Of a DNA stretch of 11,243 nt, positions 6,256 to 11,243 are shown piece by piece. The stretch's first letter is position 1; each line of letters begins with the position of its first letter. The notes under the pieces were generated by a model. It was not told where the DNA came from and did no database searches. It saw only the letters and a list, made by a program, of their open reading frames with translations. This DNA comes from Clostridium sp. CAG:448 (lineage in GTDB: Bacteria > Bacillota > Clostridia > Oscillospirales > CAG-272): assembly GCA_000433415.1 (NCBI GenBank), contig FR890379.1, positions 1-11,243 on the forward strand, in the 5' to 3' direction. A program made the translations under genes and the position numbers.

Positions 6256-6291
6256 CGATACGTGGTATATCGATACACGCAATACCGATAT
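6256..6291. promoter_or_regulatory. Three CGATAY motifs at 15-bp spacing upstream of the rex promoter
   Basis: CGATAC at 6256, CGATAC at 6271 and CGATAT at 6286 recur at exactly 15-bp intervals, ending 13 bp before the inferred -35 of rex. The first two extend to ATCGATAC, giving a partly palindromic GTATATCGATAC. Iterated motifs just upstream of a promoter are typical of regulator binding, but I do not recognise the protein. Confidence 0.4.
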
Positions 6292-6304
6292 GTAAAATTG
6301 ACAA

Positions 6305-6333
6305 TTCCCAAAATCCCCGATCTGTGGTATACT
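6305..6333 (+). promoter_or_regulatory. Promoter of the rex-adhE-hydrogenase operon
   Basis: The -10 is TATACT (6328-6333) with an upstream TG (TGGTATACT, extended -10). A weak -35, TTCCCA (6305-6310), stands 17 bases away. A perfect TTGACA at 6298 is 24 bases from the -10, too far to act with it. An extended -10 with a poor -35 is a common pattern for activated or regulated promoters. Transcription should start near 6340, about 38 bases before rex. Confidence 0.6.
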
Positions 6334-6377
6334 GGTTCCGACCAAAGAGAGGAGAGAGGGAGAAAGGGGGAGTGCCG

Positions 6378-6989
6378 ATGGAACAGGGCTGTCTTTCAAG
6401 GGCAACCATGGGACGACTGCCGGGGTATCTGACGTATCTGCGGTCGTTGCCGGACGATACGCGCTATATTTCCGCCGCTGCGATTGCCAGGGCGCTTTCT
6501 CTGGGAGAGGTGCAGGTCCGGAAAGATCTGTCCGCTGTCTGCGGAACGGGCAAACCGCGGGTCGGTTACGAACGCGCGGTGCTTGCCGCGGCGATCGAAT
6601 GCAGGCTCGGCGTCCATACCGGATGCGAGGCGGTGCTGGTCGGTGCAGGCAGACTGGGCATGGCGCTTCTGGGCTTCGGCGGTTTTGCGGAATACGGAAT
6701 TGAGATCGCGTGTGCGTTTGACGCCGATCCCGCCAAAATTTCCCGCCGCGTGCTGCCGCTGTCCGATCTGCCGTCCTATTGCCGGCTGCATCAGGTGCAG
6801 ATCGGGATCATTACGGTCCCGCCGGATGCGGCGCAGGAAACGGCGGACCTTCTGGTCGGGAGCGGAATCCGCGCCATCTGGTGCTTTGCGCCGGTGCGCC
6901 TGGAACTGCCGCGCGGTGTGACGGTGCGGTATGAGAACATGGCGCTTTCCCTGGCACATCTGCATCAGGCAATCACACACACAAGCTGA
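6378..6989 (+). CDS. rex: Redox-sensing transcriptional repressor Rex
   Basis: Rex senses the NADH/NAD+ ratio: it binds operators when NADH is low and lets go when NADH rises, freeing fermentation genes. This 203-residue protein (family about 205-220) has the winged-helix domain at about 10-75, with LGEVQVRKDLS (42-52) and GKPRVGY (58-64), and a Rossmann domain with GAGRLG (89-94), AFDADPAKIS (113-122) and TVPPDAAQETADLL (146-159). The end is diverged: IWCFAPV replaces the usual ILNFAPV and YENMALSLAHL replaces the usual NVDLS block. This suggests a second, specialised Rex. The start at 6378 has AAGGGGGAG and gives the expected SRATMGRLPGYLTYLRSL opening. It is 26 bp from adhE with no terminator between, so it heads the operon. 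Confidence 0.93.
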   Translation: MEQGCLSRATMGRLPGYLTYLRSLPDDTRYISAAAIARALSLGEVQVRKDLSAVCGTGKPRVGYERAVLAAAIECRLGVHTGCEAVLVGAGRLGMALLGFGGFAEYGIEIACAFDADPAKISRRVLPLSDLPSYCRLHQVQIGIITVPPDAAQETADLLVGSGIRAIWCFAPVRLELPRGVTVRYENMALSLAHLHQAITHTS

Positions 6990-7015
6990 AAATTATTTCA
7001 AAATAGGAGGAACCT

Positions 7016-9733
7016 ATGGAAATCAAAGAAAGAACAATCATTGACGGCGTTGAGGCACTGGAAGCGGCGCTGACACGCATCAGAGAGGCGCAGAAGCGGT
7101 TTGCAACCTATACGCAGGAGCAGGTGGACGCGATTTTCAAAGCGGCTGCCATCGCGGCGAACCAAAACCGGATTCCGCTTGCCAAAATGGCAGTCGAGGA
7201 AACCGGCATGGGCGTTGTGGAAGATAAAGTCATCAAAAACAACTATGCCGCCGAGTACATTTACAATGCGTACAAGGAAACCAAGACCTGCGGCGTCATT
7301 GAGGAAGACAAAGCATACGGGCTCAAAAAGATTGCAGAGCCGATCGGCGTGGTTGCGGCGGTCATTCCGACGACCAACCCCACCTCCACCGCGATCTTCA
7401 AGTGCCTGCTTGCGCTCAAGACCCGGAATGCCATCCTCATCAGCCCGCATCCCCGCGCAAAGAAGTCCACTGCCGCCGCCGCAAAGATTGTTCTGGATGC
7501 CGCAGTCGCTGCCGGCGCACCGGAGGGAATCATCGACTGGATCGATATTCCGTCTCTGGAGATGACCAACCTTCTGATGAAGGAAGCGGACATCATCCTC
7601 GCAACGGGCGGACCCGGCATGGTCAAGGCGGCATATTCGTCCGGAAAGCCCGCCCTGGGCGTCGGCGCCGGCAATACCCCTGCCATCATTGACGACACCG
7701 CCGACCTGGTGCTTGCCGTCAACTCCATTATTCACTCCAAAACGTTTGACAACGGCATGATCTGCGCGTCCGAACAGTCCGTGATCGTGCTGGATAAGGT
7801 CTACGAAGCCGTCAAGGCGGAATTTGCCGACCGCGGCTGCTATTTCCTCAACCCGGAAGAAACCGAGAAGGTGCGAAAGACCATCCTGATCAACGGTGCG
7901 CTCAACGCCAAAATCGTCGGTCAGAAGGCGGCAACCATCGCTTCCCTTGCCGGCGTCAGGGTGCCCGCGGGAACCAAAATTCTGATCGGCGAGGTCGATA
8001 GCGTCGAGCTGAGCGAAGAGTTCGCGCATGAGAAGCTCTCCCCGGTTCTTGCTATGTACCGCGCCAAGGACATCGGCGATGCGTTCAGCAAAGCCGAGCA
8101 CCTGATCGCCGACGGCGGTTACGGTCACACCTCCTCTATTTACCTGAATGTTGCCACCGAGCAGGCAAAGCTGGACGAATTTGCCGCAAGAATGAAGACC
8201 TGCCGGATTCTGGTCAACACGCCCTCCTCTCACGGCGGTCTGGGCGACCTGTATAACTTCAAACTGACGCCTTCGCTGACGCTGGGATGCGGTTCCTGGG
8301 GCGGCAACTCGGTTTCCGAGAACGTCGGCGTCAAGCACCTGATCAATATCAAGACCGTGGCAGAGAGGAGAGAAAATATGCTTTGGTTCCGTGCCCCGCA
8401 GAAGGTTTACCTCAAGAAAGGCTGTCTGCCCGTTGCGCTGAATGAGCTGCGCACCGTGATGAACAAGAAAAAGGCGTTCATCGTCACAGACTCCTTCCTC
8501 TATAAGAATGGCTATACCAAACCGATCACGGACAAGCTGGATGAGCTGGGTATTCAGCACACCACCTTCTTCGACGTCGCTCCCGACCCGACGCTTGCCT
8601 GCGCAAAGCAGGGCGCCGCGCAGATGAAGGCGTTTGAGCCGGATTGCATCATCGCACTGGGCGGCGGTTCCGCGATGGACGCCGGCAAGATCATGTGGGT
8701 GATGTACGAGCATCCGGAAGTGGATTTCGCCGATATGGCAATGCGCTTCATGGATATCCGTAAGCGTGTTTACACCTTCCCGCACATGGGAGACAAGGCA
8801 TACTTCATCGCTATCCCGACTTCCGCCGGTACCGGCTCCGAGGTCACGCCGTTTGCGGTTATCACCGATGAGCAGACCGGAATCAAATATCCGCTTGCAG
8901 ACTACGAGCTGATGCCGAACATGGCAATCGTCGATACCGACTTCCACATGAGCGCACCGCGCGGACTGACTGCCGCTTCCGGTATTGACGCCGTGTCCCA
9001 TGCACTGGAGGCATACGCGTCCATCATGGCGACCGACTACACCGACGGTCTGGCAATCCAGGCGCTCAAGGTGATCTTTGAGTATCTGCCCCGTGCCTAC
9101 GACAACGGTCAGGTCGATGTCCAGGCGCGTGAGAAGATGGCAAATGCCGCAACCATGGCGGGTATGGCATTCGCAAATGCTTTCCTGGGTGTCTGCCACT
9201 CCATGGCGCACAAGCTGGGCGCATTCCACCACCTGCCGCACGGTATTGCAAACGCGCTGATGCTGGAGGAAGTGCTCCGCTTCAACGCCGCAGAGGCACC
9301 GGTCAAGATGGGAACCTTCCCGCAGTACGATCATCCGCACACCCTGGAGCGCTATGCAGAGGTTGCAACCGCACTGGGACTGCCCGGCACCACCGACGAG
9401 GAAAAGCTGGAGAGCCTGATCAAGGCGGTCAACGATCTGAAGGCACGGGTAGGCATCAAGCCCACAATCCGCGACTACAATATTGATGAGGCAGACTTCC
9501 TTGCACGTCTGGACGCAATGTCCGAGCAGGCATTCGATGACCAGTGCACCGGCGCCAACCCGCGCTACCCGCTGATCAGCGAGATCAAGCAGATGTATCT
9601 GAACGCTTATTACGGCAACAGGCACTTTGAGGAGCCGGAGATGCCCACTTCTGCGGATTTTGCCGAGAACGATGATGTACACAACTTCAAACAGCCCTAC
9701 CGCAGAGCCAAGAGCGGTATGAAGAAAGCATAA
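7016..9733 (+). CDS. adhE: Bifunctional aldehyde-alcohol dehydrogenase AdhE
   Basis: AdhE reduces acetyl-CoA to acetaldehyde and then to ethanol, using two NADH, in the cytoplasm; it forms helical spirosomes in other bacteria. The 905 residues show the CoA-acylating aldehyde dehydrogenase half (about 1-445), with catalytic Cys250 in FDNGMICASEQ and a glycine motif at GVGAGNTPA (215-223). A linker around 446-460 leads to the iron alcohol dehydrogenase half, with GGGSAMD (549-555) and predicted metal ligands Asp658, His662, His728 and His742. Length is slightly above the usual 860-890. AGGAGG lies 5 bases before the ATG. Codon choice is strongly biased, as for a highly expressed gene. It lies directly behind rex and ahead of ferredoxin and hydrogenase-like genes, matching a role as NADH outlet when H2 is high. 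An internal ribosome-binding-like site precedes Met455. Confidence 0.98.
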   Translation: MEIKERTIIDGVEALEAALTRIREAQKRFATYTQEQVDAIFKAAAIAANQNRIPLAKMAVEETGMGVVEDKVIKNNYAAEYIYNAYKETKTCGVIEEDKAYGLKKIAEPIGVVAAVIPTTNPTSTAIFKCLLALKTRNAILISPHPRAKKSTAAAAKIVLDAAVAAGAPEGIIDWIDIPSLEMTNLLMKEADIILATGGPGMVKAAYSSGKPALGVGAGNTPAIIDDTADLVLAVNSIIHSKTFDNGMICASEQSVIVLDKVYEAVKAEFADRGCYFLNPEETEKVRKTILINGALNAKIVGQKAATIASLAGVRVPAGTKILIGEVDSVELSEEFAHEKLSPVLAMYRAKDIGDAFSKAEHLIADGGYGHTSSIYLNVATEQAKLDEFAARMKTCRILVNTPSSHGGLGDLYNFKLTPSLTLGCGSWGGNSVSENVGVKHLINIKTVAERRENMLWFRAPQKVYLKKGCLPVALNELRTVMNKKKAFIVTDSFLYKNGYTKPITDKLDELGIQHTTFFDVAPDPTLACAKQGAAQMKAFEPDCIIALGGGSAMDAGKIMWVMYEHPEVDFADMAMRFMDIRKRVYTFPHMGDKAYFIAIPTSAGTGSEVTPFAVITDEQTGIKYPLADYELMPNMAIVDTDFHMSAPRGLTAASGIDAVSHALEAYASIMATDYTDGLAIQALKVIFEYLPRAYDNGQVDVQAREKMANAATMAGMAFANAFLGVCHSMAHKLGAFHHLPHGIANALMLEEVLRFNAAEAPVKMGTFPQYDHPHTLERYAEVATALGLPGTTDEEKLESLIKAVNDLKARVGIKPTIRDYNIDEADFLARLDAMSEQAFDDQCTGANPRYPLISEIKQMYLNAYYGNRHFEEPEMPTSADFAENDDVHNFKQPYRRAKSGMKKA
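8364..8380 (+). promoter_or_regulatory. Possible internal ribosome binding site and ATG at the AdhE domain linker
   Basis: AGAGGAG (8364-8370) stands 7 bases before an in-frame ATG (8378-8380, Met455 of AdhE). Initiation here would give a 451-residue protein consisting of the iron alcohol dehydrogenase domain alone. The encoded AERRENM linker is conserved in AdhE proteins, which partly constrains the sequence, so this may be coincidental. Confidence 0.3.
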
Positions 9734-9752
9734 AAGTGAAGGAGGAGATACC

Positions 9753-10505
9753 ATGAAACTGGACAGAATCATTGCAGTCAGAAACAATAAGACCGTTTAC
9801 CGCGACGGCAACCTCTGCATGAAGGTCTTTGATGCGAGCTACTCCAAGGCAGACATTCTGAATGAGGCGCTGAACCAGGCGCGCGTCGAAGAAACCGGTC
9901 TTGCCATTCCCAAAATCCGCGAAGTCACGGTGATCGACGGGAAGTGGACCATTGTGACCGATTATATCAAGGGAAAGACCCTTGCGCAGCTGATGCAGGA
10001 AAATCCGGATAAGAAGGACGCGTATCTGGAGATGTTCGTGGATCTGCAGTTACAGATGCAGTCCAAGAACTGCCCGCTTCTGACCAAACTGAAGGACAAA
10101 ATGATCCGCAAGATCGGCCAGACCGATTTCGACGCGACCACCCGTTACGATCTGCACACCCGTCTGGATGCAATGCCCAAGCACACCAAGCTGTGCCATG
10201 GCGACTTCAACCCTTCCAATATCATTATCTCCGACGAGGACGGAACGCCCTATATTCTGGACTGGGCGCATGCCACCCAGGGCAACGCCTCCGCGGACGC
10301 CGCACGCACCTATCTGCTGTTCTGGCTGAACGGCGATATTGACGGCGCAGAGAAATACCTGGAGCTGTTCTGCCAAAAGAGCAACACCGCCAAGCAGTAT
10401 GTACAGAAGTGGATGCCCATTGTCGCCGCTTCGCAGTCGGTCAAGGGCAATGAGAAAGAACGCGAATTCCTCCAAAGCTGGGTGAATGTCGTGGATTACG
10501 AATAA
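9753..10505 (+). CDS. APH-fold (aminoglycoside phosphotransferase-like) kinase
   Basis: This is a 250-residue protein of the aminoglycoside/choline kinase superfamily. Lys24 in CMKVFD is the probable ATP lysine and Glu38 its partner. The catalytic loop is HGDFNPSN (149-156), with Asp151 and Asn156. The metal-binding Asp170 is in ILDWAHA. The rest is helical, with no signal or membrane segment. Real resistance kinases are seldom found inside redox operons, so a resistance role is doubtful; a protein or metabolite kinase is more likely. The R. albus hydS unit is reported to include a serine/threonine kinase, and this may be its counterpart. GGAGGAG precedes the ATG; the gene is 19 bp behind adhE and 34 bp before the ferredoxin pair. 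Its substrate cannot be read from the sequence. Confidence 0.85.
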   Translation: MKLDRIIAVRNNKTVYRDGNLCMKVFDASYSKADILNEALNQARVEETGLAIPKIREVTVIDGKWTIVTDYIKGKTLAQLMQENPDKKDAYLEMFVDLQLQMQSKNCPLLTKLKDKMIRKIGQTDFDATTRYDLHTRLDAMPKHTKLCHGDFNPSNIIISDEDGTPYILDWAHATQGNASADAARTYLLFWLNGDIDGAEKYLELFCQKSNTAKQYVQKWMPIVAASQSVKGNEKEREFLQSWVNVVDYE

Positions 10506-10539
10506 AACAAAAATACCAACAATAAAAGGAGAAACAGTC

Positions 10540-10785
10540 ATGAAAGTTACGGTTTGTATCGGTTCTTCCTGTCATATCAAAGGCTCCCGCCAGGTCGTGG
10601 AGGGATTGCAGTATCTGATTGCCGAGGAGCATTTGGGCGATCAGGTGGAGTTGGGCGGCACTTTCTGTATGGGAAGATGCCAGGAGGGTGTCTGTGTAAC
10701 GGTGGACGATCAGTTCTTCTCCGTTTCTCCCGATACCGTCAGGGATTTCTTTGAAAAAGAGATCAAGGCAAAGGTCGTAGCATGA
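10540..10785 (+). CDS. Thioredoxin-like [2Fe-2S] ferredoxin, copy 1
   Basis: This 81-residue protein is a single domain of the NuoE/HndA thioredoxin-like ferredoxin family. The four predicted cluster ligands are Cys6 and Cys11 (CIGSSC) and Cys43 and Cys47 (FCMGRC), the C-X4-C...C-X3-C spacing of the family; a further Cys52 is present. It lacks the N-terminal helical domain of full NuoE subunits. It should carry single electrons between NAD(P)H- or ferredoxin-linked enzymes and the hydrogenase-type protein downstream. AAAAGGAG precedes the ATG. Its stop overlaps the next gene as ATGA. No NuoF-type flavoprotein is in the window, so its electron donor is unknown. Confidence 0.9.
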   Translation: MKVTVCIGSSCHIKGSRQVVEGLQYLIAEEHLGDQVELGGTFCMGRCQEGVCVTVDDQFFSVSPDTVRDFFEKEIKAKVVA

Positions 10786-11042
10786 CCTACGTTGAGGTTT
10801 GCGTCGGCAGCTCCTGCCACCTCAAGGGTGCGCCGGAAATTGTGGAGCTGCTGCAGAAGTACATCGCGGATGCCCATCTGGAGGACGACATCATCCTGAC
10901 CGGCAGTTTCTGCACGGGCAGGTGCAATCGTGTCGGCGTGACCGTTACGGTCGGCGATCAGGTCTACACCGGCATTACCAAGGACGGGTTCCGTGATTTC
11001 TGGAACGATACCGTTCTGCCCGCGGTGCGAGCAGGGGAATAA
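10782..11042 (+). CDS. Thioredoxin-like [2Fe-2S] ferredoxin, copy 2
   Basis: This 86-residue paralogue of the preceding gene has Cys7 and Cys12 (CVGSSC) and Cys44 and Cys48 (FCTGRC) as predicted cluster ligands. It shares the GSSCHxKG and GRC blocks with copy 1 but differs over most other positions, so the duplication is old. Start and stop overlap as ATGA, so the two are translationally coupled and probably made in equal amounts. It ends 13 bp before the 2[4Fe-4S] protein. Two tandem small ferredoxins suggest a two-step relay or a heterodimer. Confidence 0.9.
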   Translation: MTYVEVCVGSSCHLKGAPEIVELLQKYIADAHLEDDIILTGSFCTGRCNRVGVTVTVGDQVYTGITKDGFRDFWNDTVLPAVRAGE

Positions 11043-11055
11043 GGAGGTGTGAGCG

Positions 11056-11243
11056 ATGGCGGATTGTCTGACACTCAAAAAGTCCAATTGCAAGAACTGC
11101 TATAAGTGTATCCGGCACTGTCCGGTCAAATCCATCCGGTTTTCCGGCAACCAGGCGCATATCATCGGGAACGAGTGTATTCTGTGCGGGCAGTGCTTTG
11201 TGGTCTGCCCCCAGAACGCCAAGCAGATTGTGGACGAAACGGA
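11056..11243 (+). CDS. 2[4Fe-4S] protein, probable group C (sensory) [FeFe]-hydrogenase, 5' end only
   Basis: The first 62 codons are present; the window edge cuts the rest. Two CxxCxxCxxxCP motifs bind two [4Fe-4S] clusters: Cys12/15/18/22 and Cys41/44/47/51. AGGAGGTG lies 6 bases before the ATG, 13 bp behind the ferredoxin pair. In HydS-type hydrogenases a short bacterial ferredoxin domain of this form opens the protein, followed by the H-cluster domain and a C-terminal PAS domain. The order rex, adhE, kinase, two ferredoxins supports that identity, but the H-cluster motifs are outside the window. A stand-alone ferredoxin or another iron-sulfur oxidoreductase would start the same way. Confidence 0.7.
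   Translation, partial: MADCLTLKKSNCKNCYKCIRHCPVKSIRFSGNQAHIIGNECILCGQCFVVCPQNAKQIVDET

Noticed and set aside
6298..6333. TTGACA at 6298 as the -35 box for the rex TATACT
   Set aside because: The spacer would be 24 bases, far beyond 16-18; the weaker TTCCCA at 6305 with an extended -10 fits better.
5894..6409. A 171-codon minus-strand ORF across the gap between the response regulator and rex
   Set aside because: It overlaps the end of one real gene and the start of another, has unordered composition and no ribosome binding site, and would run through the rex promoter.
6987..7000. TGAAA-N4-TTTCA palindrome between rex and adhE as a Rex operator
   Set aside because: Rex sites have TGAA-N4-TTCA inside TTGT...ACAA; here the spacing is two bases too long and the outer arms are missing. 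It may be chance in an AT-rich gap that includes the rex stop codon.
6998..9787. A 929-codon open frame on the minus strand opposite adhE
   Set aside because: It is a codon-bias shadow of adhE: no ribosome binding site, no family resemblance, and it lies completely opposite a gene with clear catalytic motifs.
1..11243. CRISPR array, insertion sequence or transposase
   Set aside because: No regularly spaced repeats of CRISPR length and no transposase-like protein were seen; the only repeats are the short ones listed.

Overview
The window looks like chromosome from an anaerobic, fermenting, Gram-positive member of the Clostridia, most likely a Ruminococcaceae/Oscillospiraceae-type gut or rumen bacterium. 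The grounds are strong AGGAGG ribosome binding sites, consensus TTGACA-17-TATAAT promoters, frequent TTG starts, a Rex repressor, a bifunctional AdhE and the beginning of an iron-sulfur protein that fits an [FeFe]-hydrogenase. Base composition is moderately GC-rich by eye (not counted). I do not name a species.

Left part, minus strand (1-4900). A tRNA-Cys(GCA) gene lies at 152-225, with a consensus promoter on one side and a 19-bp perfect palindromic terminator on the other. A second copy of the tRNA 3' end sits at 1-24, cut by the window edge, with small hairpins between the copies; this resembles an attachment-site remnant or a tandem duplication. Next comes a tightly coupled operon read right to left: a MarR-type regulator, then the two subunits of a heterodimeric ABC exporter. 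Both junctions overlap (TTGA, then TAATG), and a GC-rich hairpin with a U run ends the operon. The MarR promoter is followed at once by overlapping inverted repeats that look like its own operator.

Middle part, plus strand (4900-6377). A 421-bp divergent gap separates marR from an orphan LytTR response regulator. That regulator has a strong extended -10 promoter, and a TTGT-N10-ACAA palindrome of Rex-operator shape covers its -10 box. No histidine kinase is visible. A 54-codon ORF overlaps the regulator's stop codon (ATGA). The following 258-bp gap carries an inverted repeat, a CGATAY motif repeated three times at exactly 15-bp spacing, and the rex promoter.

Right part, plus strand (6378-11243). 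One apparent operon contains rex, adhE, an aminoglycoside-phosphotransferase-fold kinase, two tandem thioredoxin-like [2Fe-2S] ferredoxins, and the first 62 codons of a 2[4Fe-4S] protein that is probably a group C (sensory) [FeFe]-hydrogenase. The gene set matches the Ruminococcus albus 7 transcriptional unit containing rex, aldehyde/alcohol dehydrogenase, a kinase, a phosphatase, hydS and hydA2, which was proposed to sense hydrogen. The likely logic is that high NADH or H2 pressure relieves Rex repression, AdhE then reoxidises NADH by making ethanol, and the ferredoxin/hydrogenase/kinase part senses or relays redox state. This is the most interesting part of the window, and its decisive genes lie beyond the right edge.
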